This document shows positions 1 through 11,100 of a stretch of DNA of 64,000 nucleotides, one piece after another. The DNA is from Isoetes taiwanensis. Its lineage: Eukaryota > Streptophyta > Lycopodiopsida > Isoetales > Isoetaceae. Position numbers and translations under genes: made by a program. The notes under the pieces are model-generated. The model did no database searches. It was not told the origin of the DNA and saw nothing but the letters and a program-made list of their open reading frames with translations. The stretch lies in contig JAJEKV010000041.1 in assembly GCA_021234155.1 (NCBI GenBank), forward strand, positions 9,385,018 to 9,449,017, written 5' to 3'. Numbering within the stretch: position 1 is the first letter of the stretch; the number at the start of each line of letters is the position of its first letter.

Positions 1-2
1 CT

Positions 3-1203
3 GCACACCCCGCGTTTATATTCTCGGTCATCACGGATTATGCTACTAAATGGGCGGAAGCTTGTGCACTTCGACAACAACACCGCCCGGCCACGACCAA
101 GGTTCTCTACACGCACATCATCACGCTTTTTTGGTTGTCCCACGGAACTTGTTAGTGATCGTGGGCGTGCATTTTGTCAACCATACTATTAAGGAGCTGA
201 CGGATTATCTTCACATCCAACACCGGAAGAGTACACCCTATTATCCTCAAGGAAATGGCTTGGCTGAAAGTACCAATAAAACACTCATCACCGTTCTCAA
301 GAAAATTTGTGACGCTTCACGAACTGATTGGCAGGAAAAGTTGCCTACTGTTCTTTGGGCTTACAACACTAGTTTCAAAATTGCTACGGGTCACACTCCT
401 TTCAAACTCGTTTATGGTCAAGAAGCTCTCATGCCCTTTGAATATATTCTTGGGTGAAAGCATGCTACGGTGTACCACTTTTGGAACCCTCAAAAGTACC
501 TACACTGGGTACTTTTAAAACTGGTACTTTCTGTTTTTTCTTCTCATTAAAATCAATTCAAAAATTTTGAATTCAAGGTCAATAAAATGTTAATCTATAG
601 CAGTAATGGGTAACAATACTATTAAAGATTAAAATGAATGAATCAACTCTCAAACTTATTGCTTATTGAGACATTTATGCAAGTTCCCAGTACCCAGTGC
701 TGGGTACTTTTCTGGATAGTTTCGCACTCCCTAAAAAGAACTTTAGATGGTACACCCTAGCATGCTTTCACCCTCTTCCGACTCTCCGTTTCCAATTGGC
801 CACATCACATAATCCACCTGCTGCACTCAAGGAAAGGGTTTATCAATTGGAACAGTTGGATGAACTTCGGCGTGATGCTTACTTTCGTGTTCTACATGGC
901 CAACAGTTGCAGAAATCATTACATGACAAACGACTTAAGACAAAAACATTCAGAGAAGGAGATTTGGTTCTTCTTTATGATTCCCGTTACAAAAAATTTC
1001 CGGGAAAGTTAAAGTTTCGATGGCTTGGTCCTTATCAAATTGTTCAGGTGGTACAACCCAGCGTTTTCAAGCTGGCTGAATTAGATGGCACTCCATTACC
1101 TACACTGGTTAATGGCTTTCGCCTCAAACAATTTCATACAACAGAAAGTCACAATCATCCACCAGATGCTGTTCCAGACACAGACACAACAGATAGTGAC
1201 TAA
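3..1203 (+). pseudogene. Ty3/Gypsy integrase, catalytic core and C-terminus (interrupted)
   Basis: This is the DNA-integrating enzyme of the retrotransposon. The DDE core is visible: an Asp in VITDYATKWAEA (codon 36-38), an Asp in SDRGRAF (157-159) and the Glu in GNGLAESTNKTL (266-268), then the typical WAYNTS and FKLVYGQEALMP stretches. The C-terminal GPYQIVQVV module and a VNGFRLKQFH tail end at the TAG before 1204. One extra T near 175 shifts the frame between the second Asp and the Glu, and a MITE (452-773) splits the gene. With the MITE and one copy of its target duplication ignored, the frame runs straight from EYIL into the next segment, so the MITE landed in a coding frame. No chromodomain follows. 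Confidence 0.85.
452..773. mobile_element. MITE inserted in the integrase gene
   Basis: A 322-bp insertion with terminal inverted repeats of about 25 bp: GGGTGAAAGCATGCTA at the left and its complement at the right, both continuing with GGTGTACCA. The flanks share TCTT (448-451 and 774-777), a likely 4-bp target duplication. Subterminal GTACCCAGTRCTGGGTAC palindromes add secondary structure. No coding capacity. The superfamily is not clear from the ends. Confidence 0.75.
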
Positions 1204-1341
1204 CAAGCGGCATATTTATATTATAGAGGTGAAATTTTTACAGAATGTGAGCAGAGCCCATTTATTTCCGCTATGGGCAGAGCCCTATTTACAAAAACGT
1301 GCTGAGAGCCCTATATACTAAGTCCTAAGAGGAAAACCCCT

Positions 1342-1608
1342 CTACTCCGGGTTTGGAGCAGAGGTGATACGCAGGATGTGGTAGTAATTCTGCTCAGGGT
1401 TCCAGCGCAGGTGCAGAATCACCTCCATCCCGTTGGTGTGGGGATCGGGATGCTCGGCCATCCCGGCACACCACCCGTCCATGACAATGCCACAGTTGTG
1501 GCACCGCCAGAGGTCCAAGCAGTCCATCTTGCATGTAATCCACTCCAGGCAGTTGGACGGCATAGTGCACTTGTCGTGCAGTCCAGCAGCAGACATACTG
1601 AGCGCCAT
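1342..1608 (-). CDS. antisense Cys-rich small ORF between pol and the coiled-coil ORF
   Basis: An 88-codon minus-strand ORF, opposite to the retroelement. Its middle is cysteine-rich: CTMPSNC, then C-x3-C, then CHNC and a later C/H group. The spacing suggests metal binding, although I cannot assign a family. Minus-strand TATATAA (1639-1645) and ATTGG (about 1675-1683) lie just upstream. Some Tat-lineage elements are known to carry an antisense ORF in the region between pol and the 3' LTR, which would fit. A longer overlapping ORF in another frame (1394-1696) is less convincing because it lacks this pattern. Confidence 0.4.
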   Translation of the reverse strand: MALSMSAAGLHDKCTMPSNCLEWITCKMDCLDLWRCHNCGIVMDGWCAGMAEHPDPHTNGMEVILHLRWNPEQNYYHILRITSAPNPE

Positions 1609-1638
1609 CAGGTGTCTCAGCTTCCACCACTGTTCGTC

Positions 1639-1683
1639 TTATATAGCCAACCGAGGACCTCCCTGTCGACGTGGACCAATCAG
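1639..1683 (-). promoter_or_regulatory. possible antisense TATA/CCAAT promoter
   Basis: On the minus strand an ATTGG (CCAAT-box complement) is followed by TATATAA, with the antisense ORF's ATG about 31 bp further on. The order and spacing resemble a plant core promoter, but the implied leader would be only a few bases, so this is tentative. Confidence 0.3.
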
Positions 1684-2142
1684 AAATTTTTGCCAACGTG
1701 TTTGCAATGCAAGGCTGTTTCTAAATGGGGAATCTTTTCTCCCGCCGCATATCTAGCCATGGTACCTTCTGACACCTTCGTTTTAATGATATCCCACTTC
1801 GAGTTGCCAGCATTAAATGCCATTCCTTCTTTTCACGCCCGTCCAAAGTTAATATGTGTCCCTTCGCAAGCTGTCACATCCGATCATTCTCTTACGTCTA
1901 ATCTCCACCGTTCCTTGCTTCTCCCTTTACCGTTTGGGGACTTAGCCAAAATTTTGACTCTCCATCACCTACTTCGCATCTGCCGCCACCTGGCATCATC
2001 AACGGTTGCCGGTTCGCCCTCATCATGCCCCTTCGCCTACACTTGCGCGCCCTAAAACCTTTTCGTCTATCTGCGCCTTAGTCTTCTGTTCTTGGCTCTC
2101 CGCCTTCTCCAGATAGTTCTTTCTGTTCCGACGCTCTTCGCC

Positions 2143-3804
2143 ATGGCTGCACCCAAATTTCCTACACTTCAAGCTTCTGCTCCAAGGGATGCGACTCTTT
2201 TCGAGTCTGTGTCTTTCTTGACGCCCACCTTTCGCGAGGCCCATGTTGGTCCAAGTCGCGACGTAGCGGAACGCCAGAAGCTTTACGAATTCTCGCAAAT
2301 GGAGCTCCCGGCCCCAAATCCGGAGCAATTGAAGCAGTTCATCGCTCACATCGTCAACAGCCCGGAAGGACTTGCGACGGTGGTCGATGGCACCACCATT
2401 TTACTTACTCAGCCCTTGATTTCTGAGGTATTCCGTATTCCTTTGCAAAAACCTTCTGTATCTTGGGCTGCTTTACAGGACATGGACGTCACTCAATTCG
2501 GTGCTCCTGCTTATCAAGCCAACCAACATCGCCTCACAAATATTGCCAAGTCACATGACACTTTTGTGAAGTTTCTGTGGCGCAAATTGCTTGGGTATTC
2601 TATCAAGAACACCCATATCAATAAGCCGTTCTATAATATGGTCATCACTGTCATCTGTTCCAATCTCCATGTTGATTGGCCACAGGTGTTATTCTACCGC
2701 CTCCTTCATGAAGTTGACCGCATTCGGGCTGCCCCCTCCTCTGTCTTTGAAGCCTCTGTGGGTGGCCATCTTCAGGCACTCATCCGTCATTATCTTCCTG
2801 TTCCTGTGACCCCTTCCACTTCTCATGCCTCCACTCAGCACTCTCTGCATTCACATCGTCAAAACCATCAGGCTGTACCTTCACATGATCAACACCAGGA
2901 CACGCATGTCACCGTCTCCTCTTCCTCCACTGAAACTGCGCCTTCCAATTCCCGTCATGTCTCTCAACAATCTCAGACAAGGCAGCAACAGGGCCCTGCA
3001 CCTCCCAATCCTCGTCAGCTTCTGTACCAATTCCAATAGGATGTTCAAGCTGCTGCCCTGCAGTTACAAGCATCACAAGATGCTCTCATGAATGGTGTTC
3101 AGGCGTCCCTGGAGGCTTCGGATGCAGTTCACCGAGACCTTCACGCTGCCACTGCACAAGTTCAAAACTTGGAGGACAAACTTCAAGAAAAGCACGCGGC
3201 TCTCTTACAGGCCCGTGTAGACCTCAAAAATGTTCAGGATCAGACCAGCCTGCTTGAAGATCAACAGGCTCAGTTACAAACCACCATCCAGGAATTGTTG
3301 GAGCAGAACAAGACAAAGGATACCCTCCTGGGTGACAAGGAGAAAGACATTGCTAAGCTCGACACCTTGTACACGGAGCTTTCTCACAATTACCGCACTC
3401 AAGTTCATGACCTTACCGAGCGTGATGCTCGACTCACCTCCCTCGAAGCTCAGATTTCCACGCTGACCAATCAGTTAACGTCCCTCCAGGATCAGCTTTC
3501 TGAGGCTCAGAAACAGAAGGTCATTGATGACGCCGAGATTGCCACGCCGACTCCAAACTCGGGGCAATCCTCTTCACATGCCACGCTTCCTATTAAACGG
3601 GTCCGTGATCGACCACGCCTTCTATTAGAAAAGGAGAACCGGATCCGTGACACGGAACATCGGCTCCAAAGCGGTTCAATCGCCCGAGGAAGCCCAAAAC
3701 AAACGGGGAGGTCTATATCGACATTGCTACCAACATCCCTGGACTTCTCTACTCCTTCCAAATATCTTGACTATGTGGTGGCTGGCGGCACCTTTTCCTT
3801 TTGA
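2143..3804 (+). pseudogene. retroelement ORF3-like protein with coiled coil (one in-frame TAG)
   Basis: Long ORF between integrase and the 3' LTR. I chose the ATG at 2143 (gccATGGct context) over the upstream in-frame ATG at 2092. The N-terminal about 220 residues are globular-looking, with a helical stretch INKPFYNMVITVI and LHVDWPQVLFYRLL that resembles plant-transposon-associated domains. A Ser/Gln/His-rich linker follows, then a TAG at 3037-3039, then the same frame continues into a long heptad-rich coiled coil (about 3100-3520) and a basic tail, ending at 3804. The position matches the env-like ORF3 of Athila/Tat elements, but I see no signal peptide or membrane segment, so 'envelope' is not supported. 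Confidence 0.55.
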
Positions 3805-5098
3805 AGTGGGTACGCCCAATGGCAATGTTCATCAACGACCACCGAAAAGTGCGCGGATTTCCTTCCGGATCTGGCGGATCTTTCAGAGAAGACAAGGGTT
3901 TATTTTGTGCACTCTTAGTCTTTGATCAGCTCAATTCTCAAGACCCGACTTGGTCATTTTCCGTTGTTGTTCACCAATGGCTTATGTTTTCATGACTTCT
4001 ACCCGGATCTCCATGATAAATTCGAGATGAGGCCCATTGTGTTTTTCGAGGCAACTCCAATGTTTGCTTGGTTGTTATCACCAACCAACCCATATTTCAA
4101 GGATCCCCGCCGGTCTCGGACTTTTGAACGAGAGTACATGCCCGAACTTGCTTAGCACTTACCTCCTCGTGGCGTCAAACATTGAACGTAAACAAAAATT
4201 TGGCGCATCCCGACGATCTTGAGTTCGCCCAAATTTATATCTGCAAATTTGGGTGGCTACAATCAACTACGTGGCCTTCCTCGAAAGCAAGACCATCCCA
4301 ACAAAGTTGGGTAAATCCTCCCCGCCTATCAATTACTCTCTACTTGAGTGGGACCATTGGTGTCGTGCTCTTGATCGAGAATCTTGTTCGAGAATTTAGG
4401 GACATGGCTCGCAACCCACTTTCACGGGCATGCTTCCCTCTCCATATGCTTCCTTAGGAGTCCCTCCACCCCGGTTCCTCTCTTCCGACCGGGCGTCTTC
4501 CCTTTTGGATGGCCCGCGGCCGGGTCGACTCACCAGGATCTCGGCCGGATCTCCAGTGGGATCCCCGATTTGTCAGACGTTCCAATTGGGCGGATAATGC
4601 CACCTTGGACTCTACTGAGAATTGGATCTATATCGCTAATGAGCGTGGTTGGCAAACGACACTGCGATGCTCTTCATGGTCTTGATACCTTCTTGCGAGA
4701 ATGCATACCTCACCCGGACCCTTGATTCACCGTCAAAGGCGGGTTTACGTGGCGCTCTCGGATGCATCTGGTAAGCTCTTTAAATCGGCGGCGTCAATCT
4801 TTTCTTGCAACCCGAATGCGGTTAATCGGTGCCTTCCCGGTCTCGGACTGCCTTCTCATGGAGTGCCAGTTCATTCCTTCTGATGCACATGCTGCCCTGG
4901 AAGACATGGTGCGCTCTCACTTCCTCATTGATGCAGATCCTGCCCTTGGGCTCAACACTCCTGATGCTCTTCAAACACGCCAGGACCTCATTGCCCATTA
5001 CCATAATGGCGCTCGTCCTCATTCCCGTGAGGATCACTTTCAGACTGTTGGTTTCCCGCCCTCGGAAGCACTTCCTCCTTTTCTTCAGACTGAGTGTC
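3805..5098 (+). pseudogene. degenerate downstream part of the ORF3-like gene
   Basis: No long clean frame, but pieces in several frames match the same positions of the family copies at 32225-33467 and in the array units: the AYVFHDFY-type segment near 3975, and the stretch ALEDMVRSHFLIDADPALGL in the frame of 4762-5286, which parallels ALKEMVQTGFLIDAMPALG near 33220. It appears to be the C-terminal half of the ORF3-like protein, broken by frameshifts. Confidence 0.45.
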
Positions 5099-5114
5099 GT
5101 TTGGTGGGGGGGAG
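5099..5114 (+). other. polypurine tract
   Basis: A G-rich run (ggtgggggggag) immediately before TGTTAG, the start of the LTR. The same arrangement recurs before the LTRs at 33468, 50521 and 57138. Confidence 0.65.
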
Positions 5115-5640
5115 TGTTAGTCCTGTGCCTCTGGCGGTAGGACTATTCATGTATCTGACGGACGAGTCAAGGCCAAGGATCCACAACCAGCCTTGTCGAT
5201 GCGTCAAAGGCTCAAGAAAACCAAGCGGACCCACGCAGACAAAGACCACGCTTTGGCGTCAACAAGAGGCGGCGCCCGACAAGTGACGGCGGCCCCACCC
5301 CGGCGTCGGCGTCAGCGTGATTTCGAGCTTTTCAGAGGCACCGCCGGCATTCCTCCAGAATCGGGCCTCCTTCCGTGAGTCGGCACCGAAATCGATCGAG
5401 TGTCTATATTGGGCCAAAGGCCATTGTACTATATATATGAGTAGAGCTAGCACATGAGTTTTAGATGAGTTTTGAGTCTTGTCTCAGTTCAGTTTTCTCT
5501 CGATTGCGAGAGCTCATGTATCTTCATTGACATCAAGGAGGCTTATTATTGTGATCTCAGTGTTCTTGTTGTTTTCTTTTCTCTTTTTCTTGTTTTTTCT
5601 TGCAAATCCCGCGTGACATAGCTCCCGGATTCTCCTGTTA
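5115..5640 (+). repeat. 3' LTR of the Tat/Athila-like element
   Basis: Starts TGTTAGTCCTGTGCC directly after the polypurine tract. The first 340 bp parallel the short LTRs of the array units up to the GGCCATTGTRCTATAT segment. The shorter relatives end in CTAACA; here a CTAGCA at 5447-5452 is one candidate end, but T-rich, LTR-like sequence continues to about 5640, so the right end is uncertain. Confidence 0.55.
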
Positions 5641-8127
5641 GATCCAAGGGTCCTCACAGAGGGCTGTCTTGCAGGAGTTCCCGAACCCAGACCCCAAACA
5701 CTTTTTAATCCTGCAAATAATCGCATGCAATCTTGTGCTTGGTGCATGAAGAGAAAGACAAACAGGTGGTTTGATCCATCGCCGACAATATTTCCAGAAT
5801 CTAAGAAACCCCAACGAATCTAGATTAATTCAATCGGAATCCTTTGCTTTCTGCCGTGGGCTGACCAGAATCTGCCATAGCCAGAGATTGAAGAAAAAAT
5901 TCTGACCGAAGTAGGAGCCGTGGGCTCTGAATGCATTCATGCGGTATGGCGCACATCAAGATTTACTTCAAGGAAAGGGGCTCACGTTTTGATAGTCAGT
6001 GAATACGAAACCCGGGATCATGTTCATGTGCATGGAGGGCTCATGCATTAGTAAGTTGAAGGTCCTTCTAAGATGAGAAGGATTGGTATGCTATTAGCAT
6101 GAGAAGGATTGGTATGATATTAGCACCTCGGAAAAAGAAAAATGGCAAACTGCTTTATATATATATAGAAAGGTTATCCCTTTAAGCTAAGGTGCCCCAT
6201 TTTATAATTTCGATGGCCCTGATGCTTAGATACCATTAATGGTGTAGATATCTTCCCAGGCTCCTTGTCAACCATTAAGAATAATATTTACGTAATATTT
6301 GCCATATTTTTCCTTAGCCCTTTTGACGTGGACCGCTCCCCGTGCTTCCCCCATATCACCAGTAGCGTTTATAGAGCACGTGATGTATTTCTAGTTAGTT
6401 TGCACTCCCAATCTATGGTTTTGGCATGCACACGTGCATGCATTACATGTACACAACAGTGCATGCATACAATATATACATGCATGTTGGAGTCCCTCTT
6501 TTACTTAATGAGTGAATGGACCGGCGGCATTCCAACATAGGAAAACTAGCCGACGCCAGAGGCAGAGGCTGGTTTGACTCCAGTTTAGATGAAAGTGGTC
6601 TAGTTTGAAAGGTATTATTTTAATCTACAACGTTTGTAAAGACAACTTTTGAATTCAATGAACAACAAAAACTATATTACCATATATTTATCAAATCCCC
6701 TTCATTTTGGAGGGCTTCCCTATATTAAAATAGTTGGACTATAGCATTTTGCACTTGTACGCATTTCAAATATGCAATAAACCACTCTAGAGGTGTAATC
6801 CAAATTACACACAAACGTGTTAATACTTGGGGTATGGGGATAGGTAAGAAGAAGCATGGAGTTATTAGCCTTAGAAAACGAATGGCCACTTTTATTCTTC
6901 ACCACCAGAGTAAGCAGTACGTGAACAACATGGAAACCCTAAAGGAAGGCATGTGGCCGTTTGGGACCACAAGGGCCTGAGGAAACAACAGAAATATATG
7001 AGCACCAGCACATTGTTGACATGCTTTGTAAAAAACCATGTAGTTGAACAGACCTAGCTGCTGGTCAGCAGTGGGGGAGGGAGGGAGGAGCCTGTGGTAT
7101 TATTTTTATTATGCAAAATGGTTGTTTAATAAATAACAAATATTAAAAGCTTTTGCAATAAGAAAGCGAAGGCCATCACAATAACCAAGGGACAAGACAT
7201 AAGTCCAAAATGTGGGATCTGGCTGCGCTATGTGCCTAATACAGCCTGCCCTTCATTGCCCGTCACGGTGACGGGCGTTCCGATGCTATTTGCACGCAAA
7301 CGGCCCGTCAACGCCCGTCAGCAAAAGCACACACAGCGGCAACGAGGAGGAGGCGAAGCAGAAACAAGCAGGAGGAGGAAGAGGAAGATTTGGCCGGACC
7401 TGTGACCTCGCCTTATTATAGGATTTAGCATGTGAAGAAAGGCCGCCCGATTTGGGCCTTGGCCTTACAGGGGAATGCTCTCAGAAATTACCAGGCGGCC
7501 ATGAATCGAGCTCTGTTTGATGCCCAGCTCGCATGTGTCTCATGGCTTCTCTTGTTTTGGATGCACATGAAGACGAAGGATAGGTTGGAATTGAGGACTT
7601 GGTGGTGGCGGCCTTGGCTTATCTCTCCTTGTTATGCCGAGCCCCTGGGATAGTAGCAGTCCCAGGTCGAGCTGCCAATAATGGCTTATGTAGTTTGCTT
7701 TTTGTTTCGGTATCGGTATCTGGGTAGGCTTTTTTAATGTTTGTGAGTTTTGGGAGGAAAGCTTGGAATGGTCATCGATTATGCTAAAATTTGTTGGATA
7801 GTTTGTAAGCCTGATTGACGTGGATTTCTAAGCAAGCTTTTGGAGCTCAGTTCTGGATTGAATGATGAAATCAGTAATGCCTTCTGCCTTGTTAGGGCGG
7901 AGAATCATTATCATTCTGCATATGACTTGGATTTGAGAATGAGGATACGATTGACTTTGAACAGGAGTGAAATAAAAGGCTGATTGTCTGGTGATGAAGA
8001 GTCCAGCGTGGGCACAATGACCACCTTCTAGACATTTTAGCTGGATTACTTCGACCTAAGCTGCGGATGCTGGAGCTTCTGTTTCTCTTTCTGGAAGAAA
8101 TGCAGTATTTATAGTAACTCAAATCCG
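5641..8127. other. intergenic region upstream of RAPTOR
   Basis: No convincing gene. It contains a short direct repeat (about 6073-6124, GAGAAGGATTGGTATG twice), CATGCATG-rich sequence near 6430-6485, TATATATATAG near 6166, an inverted repeat at 7258-7276, and a purine-rich stretch (about 7340-7390) typical of plant 5' leaders. RAPTOR's promoter and 5' UTR presumably lie in the last 1 kb, but no transcription start can be fixed from sequence. Confidence 0.5.
7258..7276. promoter_or_regulatory. 19-bp palindrome with TGACG motifs
   Basis: GCCCGTCACGGTGACGGGC is self-complementary except at its centre and carries TGACG on both strands, the core bound by plant TGA-type bZIP factors. Two more CCCGTCA copies follow within 55 bp. 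It lies about 860 bp upstream of the RAPTOR ATG; a regulatory role is inference. Confidence 0.3.
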
Positions 8128-11100
8128 ATGGCTGAACATTATACAAGAACCATGCTAGATCCTGTCCACGAACTTGCAAGAAGAAATTGTGAGCAAGAAT
8201 GTGAAACTGCAGAGGCTTCAGGAGGTGAAGTGGGTAGCAGCAGAGGCATTCCTTTCCTACCCCACACGGTTTATCTGTGTGATCTGCGTCATGAGGCCTC
8301 CGAAGCATCTGCATCTTCAGGCCCTTCTGAAAATGGGGTTGTATCAAAATGGAGAATGAAGGACCGGGTAAGATTTATAGCTCTATTCTTTTCCCTACAC
8401 ATTTTATATGCATCTCTATGTTAGTTTTTATTTAGGGCGAATTGTCTTAGCCGTGTATATTGCCGAACATGCAGCATGAACGATATTTCCTTAATTTTGT
8501 TAGACATCTCAGGATGTTTAGTATTGCAATTTCATATACCATCTCTTACAGTATTTAAATCAAAACCAACGTTGTAAACATGAGCTTCTTTTTATGACAA
8601 ATTTGTTCAGCGCAAACCTGATTAAAAAGGCTTTATTCATTTAGGTCCAAATACATCACAAAACTTAGAAAAATTGAAGGATAAGGTTTCTGAGACATAC
8701 CCATGTGGAGTGCTTAATTTAAGCAAATAATTGATGCTACTCAAACATTTGTATAAATTGTGTGTACGCAGCCTAACATCCAAAGCAAGTAGAAGAACAT
8801 CAATTAAGCTGAATGTTGCTAAAGGATTCAGCATTATGACGAATACTATGTTCTTGGTCTTTTTCAGATGAGAACGGGCTGTGTGGCACTAGTTCTATGC
8901 TTAAATATTGGCGTGGATCCGCCTGATGTCATCAAAATATCTCCATGTGCAAGAATGGAATGCTGGATAGGTATTAAAGTTGCTTTCACTTTGTATATGG
9001 GTGTCTATGTTATTCAGCAAAGTAGGTTATGTTTGGTCTCAAATGAGCAGCTCATGTGCTAGTGTTGTGCACGTCTGGCAGTATCAGTTCTCTGTCAGTG
9101 TTAATAACTGCTAATTGGACCTCTTATTGAGCAATAGATGCATATGAAGTTTAACTTGTTGCCTGGTGAATATTTGCAAGGTTTGGACATGGCAGCAAAT
9201 TGGCATAATTGCTTGTTAACATTATTTTGTTTTTCACCCAGATCCTCTTTCCATGGCATCACAGAAAGCTCTTGATGCAATTGGAAAAAACTTGCAAGGT
9301 CAATATGAGCGATGGCAGCCAAAGGTGTGTTTATCTGCATGTTTTTTGTCCCTAGCTGCGTCTTATATGTCACATCATAGAGCTTTCAAGTAATCTGTTG
9401 TACAAACAGGCCCGTTACAAGCTTCAGCTTGACTCAACGGTTGAGGATGTTAAAAAGCTCTGTTTACAATGTCGGAAGACTGCCAAATCAGAAAGAGTGT
9501 TATTTCACTATAATGGACATGGGGTCCCAAGACCAACTATTAATGGGGAAGTTTGGTTTTTCAATAAGGTTTGTCTCTTAGAGCATCCAGGTTTTACCGC
9601 ACGATATTGATGCTCATAAGATGTCCATTTGTTGTTATTTTGCAGAATTATACCCAGTATATTCCTTTATCTGTATACGAATTAGATTCTTGGCTAGGAA
9701 CCCCCTCGATATATGTCTTTGATTGCTCTGCAGCTGGAATGATTGTCAATGCACTTTGTGAGGTAAAGCAAAAGTTGCTCAGTTGATTAGAACGCAACTG
9801 AAGAGTAGGAATTCTGATTCTTATGTACTGTTTGCAGCGACAAGAATGGGCAATTGGCAACTCTTCTTCAGCAGCTGCCAAAGATTGCATTCTACTTGCA
9901 GCATGTGGTGCAAATGAGCTTCTTCCACAGAATGCAGATCTTCCGGCTGACGTATTTACCTCATGTCTCACAACACCAATAAAAATTGCATTGAGATGGT
10001 ATGACACTAGCGGGTTAACTTGATATTTATTCAATACTAAACAGGATTGCCATTATATTGACAATTGCTATTGTACTGACATTTTTGCATTGGCAGTTAT
10101 ATTTTATATTGACATTTTATTGTATTGGTCATTTTTTTGAGGCAAGGTCAAGTAAAGGTGCTATTGGACTGATGCAGGTTTTGTTCTCGATCGTTGTTGC
10201 ATGCGACAATAAAGCCAGAACTTATAGACAAGATTCCTGGACGGCAGAATGATCGGAAAACCCCATTAGGCGAGCTGAATTGGATTTTTACAGCTATCAC
10301 TGATACCATTGCCTGGAATGTTCTTCCTCGAGGTGCACTGGACATACTATGTGATTCTGCTGACAAAGCAATAATTTTTGCTTCAGTGATCTTATTTGTT
10401 TCGATGATTTTGTTTATTGCAGAATTGTTTCAGAGGCTGTTTCGGCAGGATCTTCTGGTTGCTAGTCTTTTTCGTAATTTTCTCCTGGCAGAACGAATAA
10501 TGCGGGCTGCAAATTGTGCTCCTCAGTCTTATCCTCGGCTACCTTTGACACATCAGCACCCAATGTGGTAATTCATTGTTGCCAGTTTTCTGCATTCAAG
10601 ATGTGTTCCTACATGCATGCTTGTGACACTCACTTGGTCGGAGTATTGGATGTATGTGCTTGTACACCAGTGCAGCTATGCTCTTTAAGCATAGCTATAA
10701 TTGTTATTAGTAGCAGCATGTACCCATAAAAGATGTGAGATAAGATGCGATTTTCTTGCATCCATTTACGGTGGGCTCTTGCTGTCCTTGATATCTGCAG
10801 GCATGCCTGGGATATGGCAGCTGAAATTTGTTTGTCCCAACTTCCAGCTTTATTGGACGATCCGAATGCTGAGTTTCAGGTAAATTCGATTGATAAGTTG
10901 TGACGGTTCAACATTGGAGGCCGAGCATTGAAGGGTTTTCTAATTAGTAAAATTTTTCCTGTCTTAATGCAGCCAAGCCCCTTTTTTACACAGCAGCTAT
11001 CAGCATTTGAAGTCTGGCTTGAACTTGGATCTGAACGAAAACAACCGCCTGAACAGCTTCCTATCGTGCTTCAGGTGCTTTGCATTCAGTAGTCTATCAT

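Larger units (their letters stand above)
1..5640 (+). mobile_element. Tat/Athila-like Ty3/Gypsy retrotransposon, 3' part
   Basis: In order on the plus strand: the integrase catalytic core and C-terminus, an antisense Cys-rich ORF, a long ORF with coiled coil, a G-rich polypurine tract and an LTR beginning TGTTAG. The 5' half lies outside the window. The integrase has a GPY-type C-terminal module and no chromodomain, and a large extra gene sits between pol and the 3' LTR; both are known for the Tat and Athila lineages. The 3' half of the same family, more decayed, recurs at 31221-33467 and in every unit of the tandem array. The right border is uncertain. Confidence 0.75.

Noticed and set aside
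2143-3804. Envelope protein
   Set aside because: The position fits the env-like ORF of Athila, but there is no signal peptide, membrane segment or cleavage site, and the C-terminal half is coiled coil.
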